Of a stretch of 64,000 nt of DNA, positions 8,439 to 17,131 are shown piece after piece (position 1 is the stretch's first letter; each line of letters starts with the position of its first letter). This stretch comes from Seinonella peptonophila. GTDB taxonomy: Bacteria; Bacillota; Bacilli; Thermoactinomycetales; Thermoactinomycetaceae. The translations under genes and the position numbers were made by a program. Below the pieces are notes generated by a model. That model was not told the DNA's origin, ran no database searches, and was given only the letters and a program-made list of their open reading frames with translations. Location: assembly GCF_900129355.1 (NCBI RefSeq), contig NZ_FQVL01000005.1:1-64000 (forward strand), written 5' to 3'.

Positions 8439-10200
8439 TGGCATCCATCCCTTTCTCAATAAGACGAATCAAACCATTGTTTAATAAATGTAATTCTTGT
8501 TGTCGCAACGGATAGTGCCCTAAAAGCAGTGACTGAATGTAAAGTACTTCTACAATCATTCGTTTCATTTCTTCATCTTCGCTTTTGATTGCCCGCTGAA
8601 TGATGGGATTTTGGTAATTAAAGCAAAGCTGGGCAAGCTGACCAACTGTCTGATGACCGGACATCTGGCCAATAATCGATGAAAAAAGCTCGTTTGATTC
8701 CTCTTTCGTCTGCTCTACCGTCCGCCAAAATAAAGCTTCTTCGTTTGTCGTATAGAGAGCAGGCAATTCGTCTGGGTTAAATTTCTTGATTTCTGCTTTA
8801 CAGAGATAAGGCTGTAAAACAATATTTGCAATGCGAATAAAATCATATACATGCCCGCGCTCCTCAAAGCTTAACTCCATAAATTGATCCGTAAATGTTG
8901 TTGGATTTACCCGCTTGATCTGAATTGTGGGGTCGATCATCGGTAACTTTTCGATCAGTTCCGTATCATGTACATAGGCAGTATTTACGACACAAAAAGA
9001 TTGAGCCTTCGCTACCTGTGTGATTTGACGGAACTCATCAAGACTAGGTGTGTAGAAGATAGTGGGTGACTGTTCACGAATCTCTTTTAACTTCATCCGG
9101 CCAAATGAAGTTTCAAACGGTAACCAGTCAATAAAGAGCCGATACAGTTCGTTATCTTCTTTTGCCAAAGTTTTAATCGATTCATAATGAATCTGGATAA
9201 TCTTCGCTAATAAATCAGGATCTTTTTCTACTAATTGAACTAGATAGCGTTTGATACAATCCCCTAATTCATTCCGAACCACGTCTAATAAGGGGTCTTC
9301 ATAGAATTCTTCTCGAGAAGCAGTTGGTCTTAATTGGTTGACATTGATTACACCTTTGACAAAAAATGACCAACTGGGTAGAAGTTTATCTACTTTCTCA
9401 GAAAGCAGCATTTGTTTCACATAGACTCGGCTGGTCTGTTTGGCGTTTATTCTTACAGCATATGGCAAGATATAAGCAACACCGTGCGCTTCACCTACAG
9501 TAGAACGAAGGGGAATCGCATCTAAGTAATCTTCTTCATAACGCTGACGCCCATAAGCTAATGCTTGATCAATTGTCATCTCCCATGGGGCTAACTCAGC
9601 ATTAAGACGATGGGAATCTCTCGTATCCGAAAAATGAATTGGGTATGGTAGAAACTCTCCATAATACTCGCAGAGCTGCTTGACTTGATCAACCCGGAAG
9701 TAATGTTCATAGCCTGATTTTGCTTGTAAATAGATTCGCGTTCCTGGTCTCATTTCGGAGTCAACTTTTTCAATCGTATAACTTCCATCAGGCTTCCCTC
9801 TCCATTTTACAGTCTGCTCACTTTTTACAGAGCGTGTAAGCAAGACAATCTCATCGCTCACAATAAAACAAGAGAGTAACCCTACACCAAAACGTCCAAT
9901 GTAATCGTCCCCATCTTCACCACGTTTAGAGGTTTGTCCGATTTGCGAAAGAAAATAATGAACCTCTTCTTCTGATAAACCGAGCCCGTTATCTTCAATA
10001 AAAATAGTAGGATTCTCACCAGCATAGACTTCTACATTGATTTTCCCATCATATGCTGGTTCTACTTTATGCCGTGCTGTAATCGCATCTACTGCATTTT
10101 GTAACAATTCACGTATAAAAACATGAGGTGTACTATATAAATGATTTGATAATAAATCAATCATTCCCTTTAAATTAACTTTAAAATGAAATTGATCCAT
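8431..10200 (-). CDS. Divergent HSP90-family ATPase
   Basis: 589 residues. The N-terminal GHKL ATPase has the HSP90 signatures ELLQNAVDAI (Mg2+-binding Asn), IEDNGLGLSEEE (the DxGxG motif), SQIGQTSKRG and the lid GRFGVGLLSCF. The middle domain carries LRPTASREEFYEDP, corresponding to the HSP90 segment holding the catalytic Arg. It is slightly shorter than classic HtpG (about 625), and the C-terminal third is poorly conserved, so the dimerisation domain may be altered. It belongs to an HSP90-like lineage distinct from canonical HtpG. Overlaps the following helical-repeat gene, with which it forms a two-gene operon. Confidence 0.82.
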   Translation of the reverse strand: MDQFHFKVNLKGMIDLLSNHLYSTPHVFIRELLQNAVDAITARHKVEPAYDGKINVEVYAGENPTIFIEDNGLGLSEEEVHYFLSQIGQTSKRGEDGDDYIGRFGVGLLSCFIVSDEIVLLTRSVKSEQTVKWRGKPDGSYTIEKVDSEMRPGTRIYLQAKSGYEHYFRVDQVKQLCEYYGEFLPYPIHFSDTRDSHRLNAELAPWEMTIDQALAYGRQRYEEDYLDAIPLRSTVGEAHGVAYILPYAVRINAKQTSRVYVKQMLLSEKVDKLLPSWSFFVKGVINVNQLRPTASREEFYEDPLLDVVRNELGDCIKRYLVQLVEKDPDLLAKIIQIHYESIKTLAKEDNELYRLFIDWLPFETSFGRMKLKEIREQSPTIFYTPSLDEFRQITQVAKAQSFCVVNTAYVHDTELIEKLPMIDPTIQIKRVNPTTFTDQFMELSFEERGHVYDFIRIANIVLQPYLCKAEIKKFNPDELPALYTTNEEALFWRTVEQTKEESNELFSSIIGQMSGHQTVGQLAQLCFNYQNPIIQRAIKSEDEEMKRMIVEVLYIQSLLLGHYPLRQQELHLLNNGLIRLIEKGMDANA

Positions 10201-10790
10201 AAGTTATCGCGCTCCGTTTCGTGCTGATAATTACTAATTGTAATTGTATTATACAAACAATAATCCAACTAGTCATTTTATTCTTATGTGTGAATTTAAT
10301 TTAATTGAGATAAAAAATAAGTAGTAGGCCTCGGTTTCTAGCATCCCTTTTCATCACATCAACTTCTCACCACTCATGTTACGTTTTTTCTTCCATTCAT
10401 TTCTTCACTAGCTGTCTTTTATAAATCGAACTCCAGGATGCCAACACTAAAAAATAAAATGATTCATCACACCTAGATATTTCCCTTCTACTAATACCAA
10501 GCTCTATCACCCAAATATAAGAATATCAGTTAATCACTAACATAACTATGGGGTTATTGCATAATACAGCTTAAAGTTTTCTAACCCTTAACCAGCAAAG
10601 ATGATCGATAGAATCCCCAAAATATGTTTTGTCCTCAAACAACTCAAAGGAGAATAACAATGGAATTAGCGGTGAAGTGGATGGAATATGGTTCGATATT
10701 TCCCTTGGGAATACTTTCACTGCAAGAACTATGGGTTGAGTCTGCTAAGATAAGATTGATATTTGCAAGACTCACTTCATGTGTAGTCAT
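10201..10790. other. Gene-poor region upstream of the HSP90-like gene
   Basis: About 590 AT-rich bases. Near 10230-10260, minus-strand TATAAT-like sequence and a TTACAATTAGTAA dyad probably belong to the promoter of the HSP90-like gene. At 10661 an ATG follows AAAGGAG, but the frame (63 codons) runs into the LysR gene on the other strand and has no recognisable product. It may be a relic of a lost gene. Nothing else supported. Confidence 0.45.
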
Positions 10791-11705
10791 TCAACGTAAC
10801 ATCAATGCTTTCCTGAGCGTGTTCCCTACTGGTTCTTCATCTTTGAAATAATTCACGATAAAATCTCGAAATACGATTGCTGCTCGTGATAAATATCGAT
10901 TTTCCCGCCAAGTGATACGAAAAATTCTTTCACCGATCGGATCAACAATCGGCAATTTGACTAAGTTTAACTCCTCCTCACTTCTACAACCACCAATAAT
11001 AGCGACACCAAATCCAGAACGAACAAGATCGATGATACTCGCAGGATCCTCAGTTTCACATACCATCTTCGGGCGAAATCCGACGTGGGCACATAAGCGA
11101 TCATTCATTAACCGTAATGGAGAATTTTCTTTATATCCAACAAAAGCTTCTTCTGACACTTCACTAAGATGAATCGATTTGCGATTTGCATATTTATGTC
11201 CATGCGGTACAACAAGGTAGAGTTTTTCCCGTACCAATGGAATCTCAATGAATCCCTCTTGATAAATTGGCATTGAAGTTAAATAGAAGTCTACCTCTCT
11301 CTTTAATTCTAAGTTCTCAAAATCCTCAATAGATAATTGAAACATATGGAAATTTACCTCACTATGTTCAGCTAAGAAGATCTGCAATGGTTTTCTCATC
11401 TGTTCCATATTCATCATTGCTAAGTGAATACGACCTTGCTTTAATCCAGATAGATCTTCTATTTCCCGTCTCCCTTCTTCGAGTAAATGCATGGCAGCCT
11501 TCGCTTTTGCTTCAAAAGCTTTACCAAAAGGATTTAAACGAATTTGTCGTCCTTGACGTTCAAATAATGGTACACCTAAATCCTCTTCCAGCCGATGAAT
11601 TGTTCTACTCAATGCCGGCTGGGATACATGAAGTTCTTGTGCAGCATTCGTCATATGTTCTAATTTAGCAACGGTCAAAAAATATTTAAGTTGAAGTAGT
11701 TCCAT
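10791..11705 (-). CDS. LysR family transcriptional regulator
   Basis: 304 residues. The N-terminal winged helix-turn-helix (residues 1-60) has the LysR pattern LLQLKYFLTVAKLEHMTNAA and QPALSRTIHRLEEDLGVPLF; residues about 90-295 form the periplasmic-binding-like effector domain. It is transcribed divergently from the oxidoreductase at 11846, a common arrangement in which a LysR protein controls the neighbour and itself from the shared 140-base spacer. The effector is unknown. AAAGGAGAGG precedes the ATG. Confidence 0.9.
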   Translation of the reverse strand: MELLQLKYFLTVAKLEHMTNAAQELHVSQPALSRTIHRLEEDLGVPLFERQGRQIRLNPFGKAFEAKAKAAMHLLEEGRREIEDLSGLKQGRIHLAMMNMEQMRKPLQIFLAEHSEVNFHMFQLSIEDFENLELKREVDFYLTSMPIYQEGFIEIPLVREKLYLVVPHGHKYANRKSIHLSEVSEEAFVGYKENSPLRLMNDRLCAHVGFRPKMVCETEDPASIIDLVRSGFGVAIIGGCRSEEELNLVKLPIVDPIGERIFRITWRENRYLSRAAIVFRDFIVNYFKDEEPVGNTLRKALMLR

Positions 11706-11845
11706 TGTTCCTCTCCTTTCATTACATTCAGTATATAAATATATAGCAAAAGAAGTATTTTTTATTATCTATTTACATTTATATAATTGATTGAACAAGC
11801 AACATACTAAAATAAGAAGTTAATCGTATAAAGGAGCTGATAAAA

Positions 11846-12760
11846 ATGAAAGCAGTGGCATTTCATTCACCTGGCACTCCAGACGTATTGCAAGTGATGG
11901 ACTTCGATGCTCCAATCCCAACAGCAGGACAAGTTCGAGTAAAAGTAAAAGCAGCAGGTGTACAGCCTATTGACTGTACAATTCGTAGAGAAGGCATCAG
12001 CCCTCCAGGAATGAAAATCGACTACCCTCAAATACTTGGAAATGAATTTGCTGGTACCATTGATATGGTTGGCGAGGGAGTTGAGGAATTTTCAGTTGGT
12101 AACGAGGTGATTGGTTGGGCACTTCTGTCTAGTTATGCTGAATATGTAGTCGTACCGACATCTCAACTCGTTAGAAAGCCTAAAAATATGCCATGGAAAG
12201 AAGCTGGTGTGCTCACTGCTTCTGGGCAAACTGCCCATACTGCATTAGAGGAGCTGAAAGTCAGTGCAGGAGAAACCGTTCTCATACACGCAGCCGCTGG
12301 TGGAGTTGGAACATTCGCAGTACAAATAGCGAAGGCTTGGGGAGCAAATGTAATCGGCACTGCCAGTCCACGTAACCATGACTACTTGCGATCCTTAGGA
12401 GTGATTCCAGTTACATATGGAGAAGGACTTGTTGATCGAGTTCGCAAATTAGCTCCCAAAGGAGTTGATGTATCCTTTGACGCAGCAGGAAAAAACGCAT
12501 TAGAGCCCTCTATGAAGCTTGTCCAAAACAAAAAAAGAATTGGCACAATCGTTGATTTCGATCTTGCAAAAGAGCTAGGAGTTGTATGCATCTTCAATAA
12601 ACGTAGTATTGTAAGGTTACATGAGCTTACCCAATTGTACGAAAAAGGGTTACTTCGAATCTTCATATCAAAATCATTTTCAATCCACCAAGCTGCCGAA
12701 GCTCACAGAGCTGTGGAGACGGGTCACGTTCGCGGAAAGGTTGTTCTTGAAATAGAGTAA
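11846..12760 (+). CDS. Zinc-less MDR-family NADPH:quinone oxidoreductase
   Basis: 304 residues of the medium-chain dehydrogenase/reductase family. A GroES-like N-terminal half includes VKAAGVQPIDCTIRR and NEFAGTIDMVGEGV; the Rossmann half has LIHAAAGGVGTFAVQIAKAWG, where AAAGGVG is the nucleotide-binding loop. The structural and catalytic zinc ligands of true alcohol dehydrogenases are absent, which fits the quinone oxidoreductase branch. AAAGGAG lies before the ATG. Its regulation is probably by the divergent LysR gene. Confidence 0.85.
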   Translation: MKAVAFHSPGTPDVLQVMDFDAPIPTAGQVRVKVKAAGVQPIDCTIRREGISPPGMKIDYPQILGNEFAGTIDMVGEGVEEFSVGNEVIGWALLSSYAEYVVVPTSQLVRKPKNMPWKEAGVLTASGQTAHTALEELKVSAGETVLIHAAAGGVGTFAVQIAKAWGANVIGTASPRNHDYLRSLGVIPVTYGEGLVDRVRKLAPKGVDVSFDAAGKNALEPSMKLVQNKKRIGTIVDFDLAKELGVVCIFNKRSIVRLHELTQLYEKGLLRIFISKSFSIHQAAEAHRAVETGHVRGKVVLEIE

Positions 12761-12778
12761 ATCAATCTATAGCGTAAA

Positions 12779-12808
12779 AATTATCGCCCTCAATCAAGAG
12801 CGATAATT
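12779..12808. terminator. Bidirectional hairpin after the oxidoreductase
   Basis: AATTATCGC at 12779-12787 pairs perfectly with GCGATAATT at 12800-12808. Poly-T follows on the minus strand rather than the plus strand, so it could stop transcription from either direction. Confidence 0.55.
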
Positions 12809-12860
12809 GCTATCATCTACTTAAACTATACACATTTCTTCAAATCACAAACCTTCTTGA

Positions 12861-13160
12861 TTGAGACTCCTCACGCTTAAAAGCGTGGGATTCTTGGGTA
12901 GTTTGCGCACTCCATTCATTTCTGCTTCGTGCAACTCCCAAGCTAGGGGCTGTCCCATCAGCCCATCCCATGCAGTTCTACAACTTCTGTTGCATGTATC
13001 TACATGGGCGGCGTACCTGTTACCAGTACGCTAGTTTCGGTTCCATCACTCACTCTTATGGTTTTACCAAGCGGGAGAGATGGGTTCGTCGCTTGAACCT
13101 CATACCATCACGTACACAGGAACAAAGCCTGCTACAAGCAGGATGAGCACCGCTCATGTG
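12861..13160 (-). mobile_element. IS200/IS605-derived element with omega-RNA-like 3' end, no tnpB
   Basis: On the minus strand this runs from a hairpin ATGAGC-ggt-GCTCAT (13143-13157), through a structured, GC-richer region containing GTACTGGTAACAGGTAC (13014-13030), to AAGAATCCCACGCTTTTAAGCG and GAGGAGTCTCAA at 12861. That last block has the layout of an IS605-family right end, where the reRNA/omega-RNA scaffold of TnpB ends and the guide begins. No tnpA or tnpB reading frame is present. It may be a palindrome-bearing non-autonomous derivative or a deletion remnant. The guide-position sequence begins TCAAGAAGG. Confidence 0.65.
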
Positions 13161-13179
13161 TTCGATTATACAAAAAATG

Positions 13180-13221
13180 GTTGCTCTTAGCAATCCCTTG
13201 AAAGGGATTGCTAAGAGCAAC
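13180..13221 (-). terminator. Terminator of the opp operon
   Basis: A perfect 20-bp inverted repeat (GTTGCTCTTAGCAATCCCTT and its complement) with a 2-base centre. On the minus strand it is followed by CCATTTTTTG, giving the T-run expected for an intrinsic terminator downstream of the oppF-like gene. Confidence 0.75.
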
Positions 13222-13288
13222 GCCATCTTTCATCCCACTATTCAAACCGTGGCTTTCAGCTGGCAGATTTCTGTAAATAGATATCGTT

Positions 13289-14248
13289 CTACGTATAGAG
13301 GTGGCACGCAACCCAATGATTTGGTGTATCTTCTATCTCCGTTGGATCAACTTCTGCACAGATTTTCATCGCATGTGGACATCGAGTTCGAAAAGGGCAA
13401 CCACTAGGTGGATCAATTGGATTGGGCACCTCACCAGAGAGAAGCACACGCTTTGGCTGTCTAGCCTGCCTTGGGTCTGGGACAGGAATGGATGAAAGCA
13501 ATGCTTGTGTATAGGGATGTAAGGGGCGACGATATAATTCATCACTGGCTGCTAGTTCTACCAGTCGACCTAGATACATCACGCCTACTCGATCACTAAT
13601 ATACTTAACCATCGATAAATCATGAGCAATAAATAGATAGGTCAAGTCTTGTTCTTGTTGGAGTTTGCGCAGCAGATTCACGACTTGTGCTTGAATCGAT
13701 ACATCTAGTGCGGAAATGGGCTCATCAGCCACGATAAATTCCGGTTCCACAGCAAGAGCACGTGCAATGCCAATGCGCTGTCGCTGTCCTCCACTAAACT
13801 CATGAGGGAAACGACTTGCATGGTCAGATTGAAGCCCAACTTGCTCTAGGCGCTGGTATACCATTTCACGCTTCTGTTTGCCACTTGCTAATTGATGGAT
13901 CTCCATTCCTTCAGCCACAATATCCATTACGGTCATACGAGGATTTAGCGATGCATAAGGGTCTTGGAAAACCATCTGTACCTTTTGACGGAAATGCTGC
14001 TGCTTTTTCCCTTTTAGTTGGTGGATATCTTGATCTCGATATCGAATTGTGCCACTTGTAGGTGTATACAAGCCAAGTATTAACCGACCTATTGTAGACT
14101 TTCCACACCCAGATTCTCCTACTAACCCGAATGTCTCTCCCTTTCGAATCGAAAATGATAGCTCCTTCACAGCTTGTAGCTGTTTTTTCCGACTCAATGA
14201 AAATACCTTTGAAACCTGATTTACGGTAAGGATTGATTGATTTGCCAT
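13289..14248 (-). CDS. oppF: Oligopeptide ABC transporter ATP-binding protein, OppF type
   Basis: 319 residues. Walker A GLVGESGCGKSTIGR, Q-loop region MVFQDPYASLNP, signature SGGQRQRIGIARAL and Walker B FIVADEPISALD are all intact. The C-terminal extension CPFRTRCPHAMKIC is the oligopeptide/dipeptide ATPase domain with a Cys cluster. It is the last gene of the oppABCDF-like operon and pairs with the OppD protein to power peptide import. Start ATG is nine bases downstream of GGGGGGTGATGAG. Confidence 0.92.
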   Translation of the reverse strand: MANQSILTVNQVSKVFSLSRKKQLQAVKELSFSIRKGETFGLVGESGCGKSTIGRLILGLYTPTSGTIRYRDQDIHQLKGKKQQHFRQKVQMVFQDPYASLNPRMTVMDIVAEGMEIHQLASGKQKREMVYQRLEQVGLQSDHASRFPHEFSGGQRQRIGIARALAVEPEFIVADEPISALDVSIQAQVVNLLRKLQQEQDLTYLFIAHDLSMVKYISDRVGVMYLGRLVELAASDELYRRPLHPYTQALLSSIPVPDPRQARQPKRVLLSGEVPNPIDPPSGCPFRTRCPHAMKICAEVDPTEIEDTPNHWVACHLYT

Positions 14249-15262
14249 CTACTCATCACCCCCCGCTCGGTTCTCATGTTCTTTTGAAGCCATCGGATGT
14301 TCTAACCAGCAAGCAACCTGATGCGTGCTAGAACAAGCAGTAAGTTCTGGTGGGGTTTGATCACAAATGACCATAGCCTGCAAGCAGCGATTCACATAGG
14401 GACATGCTTTAGGAGGATGCAGCAGATCAGGAGGCGAACCTGGGATCGCAACGAGCGATTCTTCTCTTGATTGTTTTAACTGTGGCAAAGAGCGTAGCAA
14501 TCCCCAAGTATAAGGATGTTTTGTATGCTGAAATAGTTCATCGACGGTTCCATGCTCCACGATTTTCCCCGCATACATCACCATTACTCGATCAGCCACC
14601 TCTGCTACAATCCCTAAGTCATGCGTAATCAAGAGTAAAGCCATGCCCATTTTTTCCTGGATCGATTTTAATAGCTCCATAATCTGCGCCTGAATCGTTA
14701 CATCAAGAGCGGTCGTAGGCTCATCAGCGATTAAAAGCTTTGGATCACCAGCAAGAGCGATCGCGATCATGACGCGTTGCCTCATTCCTCCAGATAGCTG
14801 ATGTGGATACTGCTTCAAGCGTAGGTGTGGATTTGAAATCCCCACAAGTGAAAGCAATTCTTCTGCACGTTTTTTTGCCAACCGCTTATTCAAATGAAGA
14901 TGTTTTCGTAAGCCCTCCATCAATTGCTGACCAATGGTCATGGTCGGATTTAACGAGGTCATCGGGTCTTGAAAAATCATCGCAATCTGGGAACCGCGGA
15001 TCGATTCCATCTTTACTTCGGTGAGCTGGGTCAAATCTTGCTGTTCGTATCGAATCTCTCCCTGAACAATTTTTGCAGTGCTTGGCAAAAGGCGCATAAT
15101 CGTCTGTGCAGTTACACTCTTCCCACAGCCTGACTCCCCTACTATTGCAAGTGTCTCCCCTGGCTTCACTGCAAAGTGAATTCCCCGTACTGCCTGGATT
15201 TCCCCCTGATAGCTATGAAAAGAGACATGCAGGTTATTTACTGTTAATAATGGTGTCATCAT
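14249..15262 (-). CDS. oppD: Oligopeptide ABC transporter ATP-binding protein, OppD type
   Basis: 337 residues. Walker A IVGESGCGKSVTAQ, MIFQDPMTSLNPTM, signature SGGMRQRVMIAIAL and Walker B LLIADEPTTALDVT are present; the C-terminus CPYVNRCLQAMVIC carries the family's Cys-rich oligopeptide extension. The gene directly abuts oppF. It forms the second ATPase subunit of the transporter. GGGGGG lies just before the ATG. Confidence 0.92.
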   Translation of the reverse strand: MMTPLLTVNNLHVSFHSYQGEIQAVRGIHFAVKPGETLAIVGESGCGKSVTAQTIMRLLPSTAKIVQGEIRYEQQDLTQLTEVKMESIRGSQIAMIFQDPMTSLNPTMTIGQQLMEGLRKHLHLNKRLAKKRAEELLSLVGISNPHLRLKQYPHQLSGGMRQRVMIAIALAGDPKLLIADEPTTALDVTIQAQIMELLKSIQEKMGMALLLITHDLGIVAEVADRVMVMYAGKIVEHGTVDELFQHTKHPYTWGLLRSLPQLKQSREESLVAIPGSPPDLLHPPKACPYVNRCLQAMVICDQTPPELTACSSTHQVACWLEHPMASKEHENRAGGDE

Positions 15263-15269
15263 ACCCCCC

Positions 15270-16178
15270 CTATCGTTTCATTTTAGGATCAAGCGCATCT
15301 CGCAAACCATCGCCCATTAAGTTAAATCCAAGCATAATCAAACTAATCAACAAAGCAGGCCACAAGAGCTGATGAGGATAAAGCTGCAAATATCGATACC
15401 CCTCATTTACTAATACGCCTAGGCTCGCTTGTGGGGGCCGAAGCCCTAAGCCAATAAAACTTAAAAAGGCTTCAAAAAATATCGCACTTGGAATGGAAAA
15501 ACTAACGGAAATAATAATTGGGCCAACTGTATTTGGAAGCAAATGACGAATGAAAATACGTCGATGACTCGCTCCTAATGATCGTGCCGCCAACACAAAT
15601 TCTTGTGACTTTAACTTTAAGACTTGAGCCCGCACAATTCTTGCCATTGGTACCCAGCCCGTAATCGATAGTGCGACTGCGATCGGGATTATCCCTGGCT
15701 CCAGCCACATTAACATCAGAATAATCACAATCAAATTCGGAATTGAATAGAGTATTTCGATAACTCTCTGCATAGTATCGTCTACGCGACCCCCAAAGTA
15801 ACCTGAAATCCCCCCAAATGTAACGCCAATTAAAACATCAAGAGCAACTGCTAAGAAAGCGATTAATAGAGAAATTTTTGCTCCATACCATGTACGAGCC
15901 CAAAGGTCACGCCCTAGACTATCTGTTCCAAAATAATGTTGTGCTGAATCTCCTTGATCAACCTCTAGCAAGTTTTGCGAATAATAATCATACTGGCTAA
16001 ATGAAGAACCAAAAAAAGCAAAAAACATAATACAGATAATAAAAATAGCCCCAAGGAGTGCTCCCTTATTTGAACGAAAGCGATACCAAGCATCCTGCCA
16101 AAATCCAACTTGTTTACGCTCCAATCTTTGATAAGAGAGAAAATTACGTTGAATCGGTTGAAACGATTCTTTTTCCAT
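15270..16178 (-). CDS. oppC: Oligopeptide ABC transporter permease, OppC type
   Basis: 302 residues with one N-terminal and five C-terminal predicted helices. The binding-protein-dependent transport signature region PMARIVRAQVLKLKSQEFV then LGASHRRIFIRHLLPNT is the EAA loop that docks on the ATPases. LGTDSLGRDLWAR-like sequence (FGTDSLGRDLWARTW) near residue 85 is typical of OppC/DppC. Start ATG follows GGAGGGGTGAG. Adjacent to OppB, with which it forms the membrane pore. Confidence 0.92.
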   Translation of the reverse strand: MEKESFQPIQRNFLSYQRLERKQVGFWQDAWYRFRSNKGALLGAIFIICIMFFAFFGSSFSQYDYYSQNLLEVDQGDSAQHYFGTDSLGRDLWARTWYGAKISLLIAFLAVALDVLIGVTFGGISGYFGGRVDDTMQRVIEILYSIPNLIVIILMLMWLEPGIIPIAVALSITGWVPMARIVRAQVLKLKSQEFVLAARSLGASHRRIFIRHLLPNTVGPIIISVSFSIPSAIFFEAFLSFIGLGLRPPQASLGVLVNEGYRYLQLYPHQLLWPALLISLIMLGFNLMGDGLRDALDPKMKR

Positions 16179-17111
16179 CTACTCACCCCTCCTACCCGCA
16201 ACACGAATCCGCGGATCAATCCAGCCGTATAAAATATCGATGAGCAAGACAGAGATCATAATCAACAAGCTATAAAAGATTGTCGTTCCTAATACTGCTG
16301 TATAATCGTTATTGATAATCGAGTCCACAAACAACGCACCCATACCAGGAACACCAAAGATTTTTTCTACCACAAGCGACCCTGTCAAAATATTCACCGT
16401 TAAAGGACCTAAGACCGTTACAGCAGGAATCAATGCGTTACGCAGACCATGTCTCCATATCACTGCCGCTTTTGACAGACCTTTTGCTCTTGCCGTCTTG
16501 ATATAATCTTGATTTAAAACCTCAACCAATTCTGTGCGAACATATCTGGAAAACTGTGCAATCACTGCAACGGAAAGCGAGAGAGAGGGCATAATCGTAT
16601 GCGCATAACTCCCCCAAAGCGCCGGGGGTAAAATTCCCCATTTCACCCCTACCCAAAAGGAAAGTAAACCTGCTAATACAAAACTAGGGATGGAAACGCC
16701 TAATACAGAAGTAGAAGTAGCGAAATTATCAATCCATCTTCCTTGATAAAGGGCAGATAAAATCCCCAGTCCACCTCCGATTATCAATCCGATTAAAATT
16801 CCCTGAAATCCGATAAATGCTGAAGCAAAAAAACGCTCTTTTAACATTTGACTAATATCCCGACCATCATACATCAAAGACTTACCTAAATCGGCTTTGA
16901 ACAATCCTCCCATAAAGCGGAAGTATTGAACATAAAGGGGTTGATCCAGTCCATACTCATGTAAGATCTGGTCACGTATCTCAGGAGGCAACTTCTCTTC
17001 ATTTTTTAACGGGGTTCCTGGCAAGCTGTGTACCAAGAAAAAAGTTGCTGTAATAATCAGCAGCAGTGTAACCATCATCAGTATCAGTCGTCGTAATATA
17101 TAGAATGTCAA
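16179..17111 (-). CDS. oppB: Oligopeptide ABC transporter permease, OppB type
   Basis: 310 residues. N-terminus FYILRRLILMMVTLLLIITATFFLVH-like helix and LPGTP are the OppB/DppB hallmark; the EAA loop is RTELVEVLNQDYIKTARAKG followed by RHGLRNALIPAVTV. Six helices are expected. The TTG start is preceded by AAAGGGTGATGA. Directly downstream of the binding protein and abutting oppC. Confidence 0.92.
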   Translation of the reverse strand: MTFYILRRLILMMVTLLLIITATFFLVHSLPGTPLKNEEKLPPEIRDQILHEYGLDQPLYVQYFRFMGGLFKADLGKSLMYDGRDISQMLKERFFASAFIGFQGILIGLIIGGGLGILSALYQGRWIDNFATSTSVLGVSIPSFVLAGLLSFWVGVKWGILPPALWGSYAHTIMPSLSLSVAVIAQFSRYVRTELVEVLNQDYIKTARAKGLSKAAVIWRHGLRNALIPAVTVLGPLTVNILTGSLVVEKIFGVPGMGALFVDSIINNDYTAVLGTTIFYSLLIMISVLLIDILYGWIDPRIRVAGRRGE

Positions 17112-17131
17112 GAGTCATCACCCTTTCTTCA

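Noticed and set aside
10624-10851. 75-codon open frame with an internal ATG behind AAAGGAG
   Set aside because: Overlaps the LysR gene on the other strand and has no recognisable product; no terminator or partner. Kept only as a note in the region entry.
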